Of a stretch of 64,000 nucleotides of DNA, positions 36,282 to 45,819 are shown piece after piece (position 1 is the stretch's first letter; each line of letters opens with the position of its first letter). Under the pieces are notes generated by a model. The model was not told the origin of the DNA and made no database searches. It worked only from the letters and a program-made list of their open reading frames with translations. Where the stretch lies: NCBI RefSeq assembly GCF_001894825.1, contig NZ_BCWY01000003.1, positions 124,001 through 188,000 on the forward strand, given 5' to 3'. The translations under genes were made by a program, and so were the position numbers. This stretch comes from Rhodococcus jostii NBRC 16295 (lineage in GTDB: Bacteria; Actinomycetota; Actinomycetes; Mycobacteriales; Mycobacteriaceae).

Positions 36282-37829
36282 ATGAGCGAAAATCAGCCGA
36301 ACATCGTGTACTTCTTCTGGGACAACTTCGGGTGGGGCGAGCTCGGGTGCTACGGCGGCGGGGTGCTGCGCGGTGCCCCGACACCGCGGATCGACGCCCT
36401 GGCCGGGGAGGGCCTGAAGCTGCTGAACTTCAACGTCGAGGCGCAGTGCACGCCGAGCCGTTCGGCTCTGCTGACCGGGCGGCACGCGATCCGCTCCGGC
36501 ACCCAGACGGTTCCCCTCGCCGGCGGCCCGGACGGGATGACCCGCTGGGAGGTCACGATCGCCCAGGCGCTCTCGGAGGCCGGGTACGCCACCGGGATGT
36601 GGGGCAAGTGGCATCTGGGCAGTGACCCCGAGCAGCGCAGCCCGGTCGACTTCGGGTTCGACGAGGCGGTGTGGTGCCCGCGCACGGCCGACGAGGTGCT
36701 GTGGACCATGCAGTCGTACTTCCCCGACGGCTCGGTGACCGCCGCCCCATACGCGGGGTCGACACAGATCCCGCTGGAACCGGAGCCGATCTACTCCCGG
36801 CGCAAGGGCGAGAAATCCGAGAGGATCTCGACCTACGACGCCGAGTTCCGGGCCGGATTCGATCGGAAGATCACCGACTGGGCCTGTGATTTCATCACCC
36901 GGTCGACGAGGACGGGCACACCGTTTTATGCCTACCTGCCCTACACACAGGTCCACAGCCCGACGATCCCGGACCCCGAGTACGCGGGCACCACCCAGCG
37001 AGGGAACTGGGCCGACCTTCTCACCCAGATCGATGCCTTCACCGGCACGATCCTCGACAAGCTCGACGAGCTGGGCATCGCCGAGAACACGATCGTGGTC
37101 TGGGCCTCCGACAACGGCGCCGACACCACGAACCATTTCCCGGCGATCGACCCGGATCCGGTCGGCGGTCAGTGGCACGGATTCTCCGGACCCTGGAGGG
37201 GTGGGTTGTTCACCTCGCTCGAGGGTTCCAATCGGACACCGTGCCTGGTGCGCTGGCCTGGGAAGGTGCCCGCCGGGCGGGTCAGCAACGAACTGGTGCA
37301 CGAGGTCGATTTCTTCACCACCCTGGTGACGGCCGCCGGTGGCACGGTTCCGACGGACCGGCAGATCGACGGGATGAACATGTCGGGGTTCCTGCTCGGT
37401 GGGGACGAGGATTCGGGCCGAGACATGGTGCTGTGTTTGCAGGGCAACCGGCTGCAGGCAGCGAAGTGGCATCAGTGGAAGGTGCACCTGTTTCAGCAGG
37501 ACGATTTCTACTCCACCTGGGCGCCGATCAACATGCCGATTCTCTACAACCTGGAATGGGATCCGCGCGAGGAGCATCAGGTCGACTTCCCTCATGGCTG
37601 GGTCCTGCATCCCATCGCTGCCGGAGCCGGCGCCTTCCTCAAGTCGCTCGTCGTCGAGCCGCCCATCAAGCCGGGCACACCCGACCCGTACGTGCCGCCC
37701 GAACCGGGTGAGCTGCAACCGCAGACGCACCTGCAGATCGGGCCCATCGTGCAGTACATCACCACCCTGGTCAGGTCTCACGACGAGCTTCCCGACCCAG
37801 GGCATGGGATCGAGCACCAATCGGGGTGA
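36282..37829 (+). CDS. Arylsulfatase-type sulfatase (Cys-type, CTPSR)
   Basis: A 515-residue sulfatase of the alkaline phosphatase superfamily. The Cys that is converted to formylglycine is Cys56 in QCTPSRSALLTGR, the standard C-x-P-x-R form. Metal ligands are suggested by WDNFGWGE near residue 13 and ASDNGADTTNHF near 285; MWGKWHLG supplies the active-site Lys and His. No signal peptide is visible, so it is probably cytoplasmic. First gene of a four-gene module that includes the maturase (40506-41441). Hydrolyses a sulfate ester of unknown identity. Confidence 0.92.
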   Translation: MSENQPNIVYFFWDNFGWGELGCYGGGVLRGAPTPRIDALAGEGLKLLNFNVEAQCTPSRSALLTGRHAIRSGTQTVPLAGGPDGMTRWEVTIAQALSEAGYATGMWGKWHLGSDPEQRSPVDFGFDEAVWCPRTADEVLWTMQSYFPDGSVTAAPYAGSTQIPLEPEPIYSRRKGEKSERISTYDAEFRAGFDRKITDWACDFITRSTRTGTPFYAYLPYTQVHSPTIPDPEYAGTTQRGNWADLLTQIDAFTGTILDKLDELGIAENTIVVWASDNGADTTNHFPAIDPDPVGGQWHGFSGPWRGGLFTSLEGSNRTPCLVRWPGKVPAGRVSNELVHEVDFFTTLVTAAGGTVPTDRQIDGMNMSGFLLGGDEDSGRDMVLCLQGNRLQAAKWHQWKVHLFQQDDFYSTWAPINMPILYNLEWDPREEHQVDFPHGWVLHPIAAGAGAFLKSLVVEPPIKPGTPDPYVPPEPGELQPQTHLQIGPIVQYITTLVRSHDELPDPGHGIEHQSG

Positions 37830-37994
37830 GCGACTGAACTTCCGTGCGGTCACCACCGGGCGAACGCGTCCCAGCCGCGTTCTCACCCCGTACGGGTGAT
37901 GTGGGGCGGAGGTACCGCGAGCATCGTCAGGACTGCGATTCTCGGTTGTCGCCCGGGAAGCGCATCCGCCGCCCGACGATGCGAGGAGAGACAG

Positions 37995-39533
37995 ATGACG
38001 GACGCGAAACCGAACATCCTGGTCATTTGGGGCGACGACATCGGAATCACCAATCTCAGTTGCTACAGCGACGGGCTGATGGGGTACCGGACTCCGAACA
38101 TCGACCGTCTCGCCGACGAGGGTATGAGGTTCACCGACTCCTACGGCGAGCAGAGTTGCACGGCGGGTCGCGCGTCGTTCATCACCGGACAGAGTGTGTA
38201 CCGCACCGGTATGAGCAAGGTCGGTATCCCGGGAGTCGACGTCGGACTGTCGCCCGAGGATCCCACCATCGCGGAACTGCTCAAGCCACTCGGATACGCC
38301 ACCGGACAGTTCGGGAAGAACCATCTCGGCGATCTGAACAAGTATCTGCCGACCGTGCACGGGTTCGACGAGTTCTTCGGCAACCTCTATCACCTGAACG
38401 CCGAGGAAGAACCCGAACTCCCCGATTTTCCCAGCGCACTGGACTACCCCAAACTGCATGAGGTCGTCATGCCGCGCGGTGTCCTCCATACCTGGGCCAC
38501 GGAGGAGGACGCCGGCGAGGTCGATCAGCGCTACGGGCCGCTCGGGAAGCAACGCATCGAGGACACCGGTCCGCTGAACAAGAAGCGGATGGAGACGATC
38601 GACGACGAGACGGTCTCCGCGGCAATCGACTTCATCACGCGCCAGAAGGAAGCGGACACCCCGTTCTTCGTGTGGATGAACACCACGCACATGCACCTGC
38701 GCACCCATACGAAACCGGAGAGCATCGGCCAGGCCGGGCACTGGCAGTCGCCGTACCACGACACCATGATCGATCACGACAAGCACGTCGGTCTGTTGCT
38801 CGACGCGGTCGACGAACTGGGCCTCGCCGAGAACACCATCGTCATCTACAGCACCGACAACGGTCCCCACGCGAACACGTGGCCGGATGGCGCGACCACC
38901 CCGTTCCGCAGTGAGAAGGACACCAACTGGGAGGGTGCGTTCCGTGTCCCCGAGGTGATCCGCTGGCCGGGCAAGATCCCCGCCGGCGTGGTGTCCAACG
39001 AGATCGTCCAGCACCACGACTGGCTTCCCACCTTCCTCGCCGCCGCGGGGGCACCCGAGGTCGTGGAGCAACTGAAGACCGGCTACGACGTCGGGGAGAA
39101 AACGTTCAAGGTGCACATCGACGGCTACAACTTGCTCCCGTACCTCACCGGGGAGGTCGAGACGTCCCCGCGCCGGGGAATGATCTACTTCTCCGACGAC
39201 TGTGACGTGCTGGGCATCCGGTTCGACAACTGGAAGATCGTGTTCATGGAGCAGCGGGCGAAGGGCACCCTCGCGCTGTGGGCGGAGCCGTTCACCGCGC
39301 TGCGGGTGCCCAAGCTGTTCAACCTGCGGACCGACCCCTTCGAGCGGGCCGACGGCACGTCGAACACCTACTGGGACTGGTTCCTCGACCACGACTACAT
39401 CGCCATCTACGGAACATTCATCACGTCGCAATTCCTCGAAACCTTCAAGGAATTTCCTCCGCGGCAGGAGCCGGCGAGCTTCACCATCGACCACGCCGTG
39501 GCGAAGCTGCACGCCTTCCTGGCGAAGGACTGA
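37995..39533 (+). CDS. Sulfatase with variant activation motif (CTAGR)
   Basis: A 512-residue sulfatase. ILVIWGDDIGITNLSCYS holds the metal Asp pair, STDNGPHANTWPDG the second metal set, and QFGKNHLGDLNKYLPT the Lys/His. The activation site reads SCTAGRASF with Cys55 and Ala57 where the canonical motif has Pro: C-x-A-x-R, a form known to be converted in some sulfatases. ATG after GAGGAG; an earlier in-frame codon at 37896 is less likely. Second gene of the module, 165 bp after the first. Confidence 0.9.
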   Translation: MTDAKPNILVIWGDDIGITNLSCYSDGLMGYRTPNIDRLADEGMRFTDSYGEQSCTAGRASFITGQSVYRTGMSKVGIPGVDVGLSPEDPTIAELLKPLGYATGQFGKNHLGDLNKYLPTVHGFDEFFGNLYHLNAEEEPELPDFPSALDYPKLHEVVMPRGVLHTWATEEDAGEVDQRYGPLGKQRIEDTGPLNKKRMETIDDETVSAAIDFITRQKEADTPFFVWMNTTHMHLRTHTKPESIGQAGHWQSPYHDTMIDHDKHVGLLLDAVDELGLAENTIVIYSTDNGPHANTWPDGATTPFRSEKDTNWEGAFRVPEVIRWPGKIPAGVVSNEIVQHHDWLPTFLAAAGAPEVVEQLKTGYDVGEKTFKVHIDGYNLLPYLTGEVETSPRRGMIYFSDDCDVLGIRFDNWKIVFMEQRAKGTLALWAEPFTALRVPKLFNLRTDPFERADGTSNTYWDWFLDHDYIAIYGTFITSQFLETFKEFPPRQEPASFTIDHAVAKLHAFLAKD

Positions 39534-39538
39534 TCGAC

Positions 39539-40483
39539 GTGGGGGCCGAGCTGGGTGTTTCCTGGGCGGACGGGTCGACGCGGTCCGCGATCGAGGACTT
39601 CGTCGGGCGGGTGACGGAGCCGGGTGGGGCGGACTTCGTCGAGGCCGCGGACCGGGTGGCCGTGTTCGACAACGACGGCACACTCTGGTGTGAGAAGCCG
39701 ATGCCCATCCAGCTCGACTTCACCATCAGGCGTTTCGCCGAGATGGCCGAGGGTGATCCCGAATTGCAGCAGAAGCAACCGTGGAAGGCGGCCTTCGAGC
39801 ACGACCTCCAGTGGCTCGGGGCGGCGATGGTCAAGCACTATCACGGCGACGACAGCGACCTGAAACTGTTGATGGGCGCGGTCACGCAGGCGTTCGATTC
39901 GGTCACCGTCGAGAACTACGACGCCCGGGTCCGGGCCTTCTTCGACGGCGCGAACCACCCGACGCTCGGCCGCCCGTACTACGGCTGCGGATACGTGCCG
40001 ATGGTCGAATTGCTCCGCTATCTCGAGGCGAACGGGTTCACGGTCTACATCGCGTCCGGTGGTGACCGGGACTTCATGCGCCCGGTCGCCGGGCGGCTCT
40101 ACGGGATTCCGCCGGAACGCATCATCGGCAGCGCCCTCGGCCTCTCGTACCGTGAGGGGGCGGATGCGACCGAACTGCTCTACAAGGCCGCGATGGATTT
40201 CTTCGACGACGGACCGGAGAAACCGGTACGGATCTGGAGCAGGATCGGGCGGCGGCCGATCCTGTCGGTCGGCAATTCCAACGGCGACCTGCCGATGCTG
40301 GCGTTCTCCGGACAACCCGACCGGCCGTCGCTGCGGGCGCTGATCCTGCACGACGACGCCGACCGCGAATTCGACTATGTGGCGGGCGCCGAGCAGGCTC
40401 TCGATCAGGCACGAGAAAAGAACTGGACCGTGGTAAGCATGAAGAACGATTGGACGAGTGTCTTCTCGCCGGCCGACACCTGA
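39539..40483 (+). CDS. HAD-superfamily hydrolase (phosphoserine phosphatase-like)
   Basis: A 314-residue HAD enzyme. Motif I is VAVFDNDGTLWCE near residue 37 with both Asp, motif II is YIASGGDRDFMRP, and the motif IV region is ILSVGNSNGDLPML. A phosphatase acting on a small metabolite is likely. The GTG is 5 bp after the sulfatase stop, with GAAGGAC before it. Its place between sulfatase and FGE suggests it acts on the desulfated product or in the same scavenging route. Confidence 0.87.
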   Translation: MGAELGVSWADGSTRSAIEDFVGRVTEPGGADFVEAADRVAVFDNDGTLWCEKPMPIQLDFTIRRFAEMAEGDPELQQKQPWKAAFEHDLQWLGAAMVKHYHGDDSDLKLLMGAVTQAFDSVTVENYDARVRAFFDGANHPTLGRPYYGCGYVPMVELLRYLEANGFTVYIASGGDRDFMRPVAGRLYGIPPERIIGSALGLSYREGADATELLYKAAMDFFDDGPEKPVRIWSRIGRRPILSVGNSNGDLPMLAFSGQPDRPSLRALILHDDADREFDYVAGAEQALDQAREKNWTVVSMKNDWTSVFSPADT

Positions 40484-40505
40484 TCAGGCAGAAGGGAAGG
40501 CTTCG

Positions 40506-41441
40506 TTGGAAACTCAGACCGTCTCCGAAGTCCGTCGCATCCCCGCCCAGACCTTCACCATGGGCTCCGATCGGCACTATCCGGAGGAAGGTCCCGCGCA
40601 TCGCGTCGCGGTCGATGCCTTCGCCATCGAGACCCGCCAGGTCACCAACGAACAGTTCGCCCGGTTCGCCCGCGACACCGGGTACGTCACGGTCGCCGAG
40701 CGTCCGCTCGACCCCGCCGATTTCCCGGGGGCTCCCGCGGAGAATCTGCAACCCGGATCGATGGTCTTCACTCCCACTCGGGGCCCGGTCGATCTTCGTC
40801 ACCTCAGCCAGTGGTGGACCTGGACCGTCGGCGCGTCCTGGCAACGCCCCACCGGGCCGGCGTCGACGATCACCGGCCGCGAACAGCATCCCGTCGTCCA
40901 CGTCGCCCACGAGGACGCGGCGGCATACGCACAGTGGGCCGGACGGTCCCTCCCCACCGAGGCGCAATGGGAGGCCGCGGCGCGCGGCGGGCTCGACCAG
41001 GCCGAATTCACCTGGGGTGACACCCCCGAAATCGAAGCGCCGTTGGCGAACTACTGGCACGGGGAGTTCCCGTGGCGTGCGGACCCCGGGTACGGCACGA
41101 CGACCGCCGTCGGCAGCTATCCGCCCAACGGATACGGGCTCTTCGACATGGCGGGAAACGTGTGGGAATGGACCGCCGACTGGTACTCGGAGCGTCACAG
41201 CGACACGGGGGAGTCGTGCTGCGCGCCACGCAATCCGCGCGGGCCCGGCATGTCGGAGAGCTTCGACCCACGCCAACCCCAGTTCCGGGTTCCGCGGCGG
41301 GTGATCAAGGGCGGATCGTTCCTGTGCGCCGACAGCTACTGCCGGCGGTACCGGCCCGCGGCGCGGCGGCCGCAGATGGTCGACACCGGGATGAGCCACA
41401 TCGGATTCCGCTGTGTCACGGCCCTGCCCGGGTCAGAGTAG
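40506..41441 (+). CDS. Formylglycine-generating enzyme (FGE/SUMF1 family)
   Basis: A 311-residue oxygen- and copper-dependent enzyme that turns the sulfatase Cys into formylglycine. The fold blocks FTMGSDRHYPEEGPAHRV, PVVHVAHEDAAAYAQWAGRSLPTEAQWEAAARGG, and NGYGLFDMAGNVWEWTADWY are complete. The active-site Cys pair is Cys274/Cys279 (FLCADSYCRRY). TTG start after AGAAGGGAAGG; an alternative GTG at 40458 would overlap the HAD gene by 26 bp. It serves the two sulfatases upstream. Its last 9 bp overlap the convergent DUF202 gene. Confidence 0.93.
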   Translation: METQTVSEVRRIPAQTFTMGSDRHYPEEGPAHRVAVDAFAIETRQVTNEQFARFARDTGYVTVAERPLDPADFPGAPAENLQPGSMVFTPTRGPVDLRHLSQWWTWTVGASWQRPTGPASTITGREQHPVVHVAHEDAAAYAQWAGRSLPTEAQWEAAARGGLDQAEFTWGDTPEIEAPLANYWHGEFPWRADPGYGTTTAVGSYPPNGYGLFDMAGNVWEWTADWYSERHSDTGESCCAPRNPRGPGMSESFDPRQPQFRVPRRVIKGGSFLCADSYCRRYRPAARRPQMVDTGMSHIGFRCVTALPGSE

Positions 41442-41780
41442 GACCACCACGGCGAGAAGCGCGAGAATGGTGACGACGCTGGAGGTGACGACAGCGGCGA
41501 ACGTGGCCGGCGCGAATTCCCCGGACTCGATCTGCTTGCTGATGACCCGATAGCGGACGGTGCCGTAGGCGGAGACCAGCAGGCCCGCGGCGATCAGGAT
41601 GAAACCGGCGGCCACGGCATGATCTCCACGGTTCGGGGCGAACTTCGCCACCGCCACACCGAGTGCGGCGACGCTGATGCCGGTGCGATGCCAGGCGAGG
41701 TAGGTGCGCTCGTTCGCGAGGTGGTCGCGTGCGGTGCTTCCGGTGTTCGGCTGGGTGGGGCCGAAGATGTTGCGGCTCAT
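41433..41780 (-). CDS. DUF202 membrane protein
   Basis: A 115-residue protein with the DUF202 start ARDHLANERTYLAWHRTGISVAALGVAVAKF and three hydrophobic segments (AAGFILIAAGLLVSAYG, VVTSSVVTILALLAVVVLL). DUF202 proteins occur in bacterial inner membranes and as the VTC-linked domain in yeast; function unclear. ATG overlaps the stop of the pseudokinase gene, so the two are coupled. Confidence 0.85.
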   Translation of the reverse strand: MSRNIFGPTQPNTGSTARDHLANERTYLAWHRTGISVAALGVAVAKFAPNRGDHAVAAGFILIAAGLLVSAYGTVRYRVISKQIESGEFAPATFAAVVTSSVVTILALLAVVVLL

Positions 41781-43267
41781 GGCGTACCACCGAAGAACCC
41801 GATCTCGGACAGGCGCGACTGGAATCCCGAATCGCCGGCCGACAGCCCCGAGATCCAGACGAGGACCCGGTCGGTGGGTGCGGGCGGCCGGGCCACGATC
41901 TGGGTGACCCCGTCGCCGAGCGTGGCTGAGCCGATCACCTGGGTGTGATCGATGTTCGCCCACGCGACGGGCGCGGTCCGGATCTCGACAGTGGTGCCCG
42001 GTGTCGGAGAGTCGATCCAGACGGTCCGCAAGTCGACGGGCCCGGGGAAGGAGACGATCAGGCCCACGCCGGTCTTCGCCGACGACAGTTGCTGCGGGTA
42101 GCGGTCGGTCGCCCAGGACGTCGTGGGGTTGGAATCGACGGCAAGGAAAGCAGTGGTGCCGTTGTCGGGGAAACGCAGAGGCGAGTAGGCGGCCGCCGAC
42201 GACGGGGTGAGCGGTACCTGGAGGGGGTCCTGTACCGGCGCGAACTGGCTGAGGGTGCTGTCGGCGACGGCGGCCGGGGGAGCGTCCGACGCGGTGAACG
42301 AGGTGCCGATCGCCCAGCCGCCGGCGCCGAGGGCCACGATCAGGGCGAGTGCGCCGCTCACCGCGGGGAGCGGCGCCTTCGGTCGCGCGGCCGGGTCGTC
42401 GGGCTCGTCGTGCGCTCGCGCGGCGGCCGCCGCGAATGCGGACGACGAACGCGCCCGCGCATCCGACAAGATCCGGTCGAGGGAGTCGACCACCGCCTGC
42501 GCGGTGTCTGCGCCGGGGCTCCGGGCGAGCGCGTTCATGGCCACCTCGGACAGCGCACGCGGAATGGCCGGTCGTACCCGATGCGGTGCGACAACGGAAC
42601 CGTCGCCCCGCCGGGCGGCCGCGGGCAGTCCGGCCACCGGGGTCGTGCCGGGGGAGGACAGCGGCCACGTCCCGAGCAGCAATGCGTACAGCAGTGCACC
42701 GAGGCCGGCGACGTCGTCTTCCCTGATTCCGTCGGCCAGGGTGGCGGGGAAGGCGAGGACCGCGATTCCCTCCCAGGAAATCCGCACGCGGTTGGGATGG
42801 TCCAGCGCGATACGGGCGCCGTGATGGTGTGCGTCGGCGATCGCGGCGGCGAGGTACCGCACGGTGCGCGCCGCATCCAGTGGGCGCGGGACCGTGCGCG
42901 CGAGATCCGCGACCCGCCACCCCGGTGTCCACTCGGAGACCACCGCGATCCGGTCGCCGACCGACCCGATGTCGTAGACCTGGGCGATCCGCCCCTCGTG
43001 ACTGAAGCTGGTTCCGGTGGTGTTCCGGAAGAACCGCGACAGCGGATCCGCGCCGGTGTCGGTGGCGCGAATGTGCGCCGAGTCGACGAGGCTGAGCGAG
43101 ACGTCCCGGCACAAGTCGACGTCGTGGGCGTGCCACCACTGCACCCAGTCGGGGCCGGCGAAACGTCCGAGGAGCCGGTAGCGCTTTGCGACGACCATGC
43201 CCGGGGCCAGCTGATCCAGGCCCGGCCGCGATTGCGGCGGGACCCCGGACACCGGTGTCGCTGTCAT
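41777..43267 (-). CDS. Free-standing pseudokinase with one membrane helix and a discoidin-like outer domain
   Basis: A 496-residue protein. Residues 1-290 resemble a Ser/Thr kinase fold (VVAKRYRLLGRFAGPDWVQWWHAHDVDL, REDDVAGLGALLYALLLGTWPL) but lack the Lys of VAIK (DVSLSLVD), the HRD loop (RIALDHPNRVRISWEG) and DFG, so catalysis is unlikely. After an Ala/Arg linker, LPAVSGALALIVALGAGGWAIG is a membrane helix, and an outer domain follows (STLSQFAPVQDPLQ, NPTTSWATDRYPQQ, VLVWISGLSAGDSG). This layout matches the C-terminal two-thirds of actinobacterial MviN/MurJ proteins (Rv3910 type), but here it is separate from any flippase. Confidence 0.8.
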   Translation of the reverse strand: MTATPVSGVPPQSRPGLDQLAPGMVVAKRYRLLGRFAGPDWVQWWHAHDVDLCRDVSLSLVDSAHIRATDTGADPLSRFFRNTTGTSFSHEGRIAQVYDIGSVGDRIAVVSEWTPGWRVADLARTVPRPLDAARTVRYLAAAIADAHHHGARIALDHPNRVRISWEGIAVLAFPATLADGIREDDVAGLGALLYALLLGTWPLSSPGTTPVAGLPAAARRGDGSVVAPHRVRPAIPRALSEVAMNALARSPGADTAQAVVDSLDRILSDARARSSSAFAAAAARAHDEPDDPAARPKAPLPAVSGALALIVALGAGGWAIGTSFTASDAPPAAVADSTLSQFAPVQDPLQVPLTPSSAAAYSPLRFPDNGTTAFLAVDSNPTTSWATDRYPQQLSSAKTGVGLIVSFPGPVDLRTVWIDSPTPGTTVEIRTAPVAWANIDHTQVIGSATLGDGVTQIVARPPAPTDRVLVWISGLSAGDSGFQSRLSEIGFFGGTP

Positions 43268-43411
43268 GTGCGCTCCCCGGGCTCTCCCCGACCCCGAAAA
43301 TCTTTGTCAGGCAACAGTTCGCCCGGACAGCACATCACACAATTCGCACGGCACCGGGCCTTGCCTTCATGATCCTCGGATGTGTCGCGAACCGTGTGCT
43401 TTTCGGCCGAC

Positions 43412-44782
43412 CTAACCCAGGACGTGTTCGGCGTATCTCGCCACCGCGAGCACCAGGTCGTCGGAGTGACGGGGACCGATGATCTGCAGGCCGACCGGCA
43501 GACCCGCCGCGGTCCGGCCGACCGGGATGCTGATCGCCGGCTGCTGCGTGAGGTTGAACGGGTAGGTGAACGGGGTCCACTGCGGCCAGCTGGTGAAATC
43601 GCTGCCCGGCGGAACGTCGTAGCCGGCCTCGAAGGGCGGAATCGGGACGGTGGGAGTGAGCAGCACGTTGTGCGTCAGGTGGAATTTGCCCATCGTGATG
43701 CCGACATCTGCCGCGACCGCGCGAGCGTCGAGATACTCGACCGCGCTGAACTTCTCGCCGCGTTCCCACGCCTTGCCGAGGCCCGGGTCGACCTTGTCGC
43801 GCGCACCCTCCGGGAAGTTCTTCAGCATTGCCGCGGCCCCGGACGCCCAGAGCAGTTCGAAAGCCTCGATCGGATCGCTGAAGCCGGGGTCGGCAGCGGT
43901 GACCGGCAGACCCGCCGCGTCGAGCGCCTGCACGGCCCGGTCGACGATCGCCCGGACCTCCGGGTCGACCGTCACGTAGCCGAGCGTCGGGGAGTACGCG
44001 ACTCCGAGTCCGACGACTTCGCGGCCGATCTCGCCCCGGAAGGTGGTCGGGAACGGTGCGAGGGACGTCGGGTCGCGCGGGTCGGGCAGCGACATGATGT
44101 CCATCAGCAGTGCCGCGTCCTCGACGGTCCGGGTGAGGGGACCGGCGTGGGCCAGCGGCCCGAACGGGCTCGCCGGGAACAGGGGGATCCGGCCGTGGGT
44201 GGGTTTGAACCCGACGACGCCGCAGAACGAGGCGGGGATGCGCACGCTGCCGCCGCCGTCGGTGCCGACGGAGCACGGGCCGAGGCCCGCCGCGACCGCC
44301 GCGGCGCTGCCGCCCGACGAACCGCCCGCCGTCTTCGTCGGGTCGGCCGGGTTGCGGGTGATCCCGCACAGGGCGCTGTCGGTGACGGCCTTCCACGCGA
44401 TCTCGGGGGTCGTGGTCTTGCCGAGGAACACCATTCCGTCCTCGCGGAGGCGGGCGGCCACGGGACTGTCGACGTCCCACGGCTGGTCCTCGTCGACGGC
44501 CTGCGACCCCCGCAGCGTCGGCCAGCCGTCGGTGAGGAAGATGTCCTTGATCGAGATGGGGACGCCGTCGAGCAGTCCCTTGGAGTAACCGGTGTTCCAG
44601 CGCTCCTCGGACCTCCGGGCCTGCGCGAGCGCCCGCTCCTCGTCGACGAGGCAGTAGGAATTGATGGTGCGATCCCGTTCGCTGATGGCGTCGAGCATCG
44701 CCTGCGTCGCTTCCACCGGCGAAAGCTCTCCGGACGAGTAGGCCGTGACCAGTTCGACGGCGGTCATGTCGGTGGGATTCAT
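43412..44782 (-). CDS. Amidase-signature family amidase
   Basis: A 456-residue amidase using a Ser-cisSer-Lys triad: Lys in VPISIKDIF, cis-Ser in TAGGSSGGSAAAVAAG, nucleophile Ser in TDGGGSVRIPASFCG. It cleaves an amide to acid and ammonia. It is 36 bp from the hydroxyacid dehydrogenase on the same strand, and the two likely form one operon divergent from the racemase-type genes. Substrate unknown. Confidence 0.92.
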   Translation of the reverse strand: MNPTDMTAVELVTAYSSGELSPVEATQAMLDAISERDRTINSYCLVDEERALAQARRSEERWNTGYSKGLLDGVPISIKDIFLTDGWPTLRGSQAVDEDQPWDVDSPVAARLREDGMVFLGKTTTPEIAWKAVTDSALCGITRNPADPTKTAGGSSGGSAAAVAAGLGPCSVGTDGGGSVRIPASFCGVVGFKPTHGRIPLFPASPFGPLAHAGPLTRTVEDAALLMDIMSLPDPRDPTSLAPFPTTFRGEIGREVVGLGVAYSPTLGYVTVDPEVRAIVDRAVQALDAAGLPVTAADPGFSDPIEAFELLWASGAAAMLKNFPEGARDKVDPGLGKAWERGEKFSAVEYLDARAVAADVGITMGKFHLTHNVLLTPTVPIPPFEAGYDVPPGSDFTSWPQWTPFTYPFNLTQQPAISIPVGRTAAGLPVGLQIIGPRHSDDLVLAVARYAEHVLG

Positions 44783-44818
44783 GAGAACTCCTTCAGCCTG
44801 GACGTTCGGGCCCTGTCG

Positions 44819-45793
44819 TCAACGGCTCGGTACGTACCCGAGGTGCTTGTCTACTACGTTCTCCAACGGGTACCCCGCTACCCAGCGTTCGAAATTGTCG
44901 GTGAACACGGTAACGAGGGCGTCTCGCCAGCCGGCGAAATCACCCGAATTGTGTGGCGTGATCGAGACATTCGGCATGTCCCAGAGTGGATGGTCGGCGG
45001 CGAGCGGTTCCGTGTCGAACACGTCGAGCGCGGCGCCGGCGATCGTCCCCGCCCGGAGCGCGGTGACGAGGTCGTCGGTGCGGACGAGTTCACCGCGTCC
45101 CACGTTGACGAACCGGGCGCCCGGCTTCATCGCGGCGAACGTCGAGTCGTGGAACATGTGCCGGGTCTGGTCGGTGAGCGGTGCCACCGCGATCACGTAG
45201 TCGGCGACGGCGAGTTGCGAGGGCAGGTCTTCCGCCGCCGTGACGGTGCCGAAGTCGGGATCGGCGTTGCGTGCGCTGCGACCCGAACCGCTGACCTTCA
45301 TTCCCGCGGCCCGCAGAAGGCGGGCGACGGCGCGACCGATGGGGCCGGTCCCGACGATCAGGGCGGTGCGGCCCGCGATCCGCTCGGACTCCCGGTGCTG
45401 CCACGTGTGCGACTGCTGCAGGCGGAGCGAACCCGGCAGATCCTTCGCGAAGGAGAGGATCTGCGCGAGGACGTACTCGGCGATCGCCCCGTCGAACACG
45501 CCCCGCGAGTTGGTGATCGTGACGTCGCTGTCGCGGGCCTCGGGGAACATCACGGGATCGACCCCGGCCGCGGCGATGTGCAGCCATTGCAGGGAGTCGG
45601 CGGCGTGCCACGCTCCCGGCACCGCGTCGGTGAGGAAGTCGTAGAGGAAGAGGACGTCCGCACCGTCGAGGGCAGTGCTCAGCCCCGCCTTGTCGGTGTA
45701 GCGAACTTCGGCACGGGATGCGACCGGTGCCATGAGTTCGTCGCTCGGCAGGACGTGGGCATGTAGCACCGCGACGATCGGGTTCCGACTCAC
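44819..45793 (-). CDS. D-2-hydroxyacid dehydrogenase
   Basis: A 324-residue NAD-dependent dehydrogenase. NAD motif ALIVGTGPIGRAVARLLRAAGMKV; catalytic Arg in NVGRGELV, Glu in ALDVFDTEPL and His in ITPHNSGDFAGW. It interconverts a 2-oxoacid and a D-2-hydroxyacid. The GTG at 45793 is chosen because the codons upstream lie in the divergent promoter. The GntR operator candidate is 27 bp upstream. Confidence 0.9.
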   Translation of the reverse strand: MSRNPIVAVLHAHVLPSDELMAPVASRAEVRYTDKAGLSTALDGADVLFLYDFLTDAVPGAWHAADSLQWLHIAAAGVDPVMFPEARDSDVTITNSRGVFDGAIAEYVLAQILSFAKDLPGSLRLQQSHTWQHRESERIAGRTALIVGTGPIGRAVARLLRAAGMKVSGSGRSARNADPDFGTVTAAEDLPSQLAVADYVIAVAPLTDQTRHMFHDSTFAAMKPGARFVNVGRGELVRTDDLVTALRAGTIAGAALDVFDTEPLAADHPLWDMPNVSITPHNSGDFAGWRDALVTVFTDNFERWVAGYPLENVVDKHLGYVPSR

Positions 45794-45819
45794 GTTGACA
45801 CCGTATGAGTAACTCGTAT

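Noticed and set aside
37995-39533. Calling the CTAGR sulfatase inactive
   Set aside because: Ala at the third position is tolerated in some formylglycine motifs, and all other active-site residues are present.
36006-39683. A 1225-codon open frame on the minus strand
   Set aside because: It runs antisense through both sulfatase genes, has Arg/Gly-rich low-complexity sequence and no domain, the usual by-product of high-GC codon bias.
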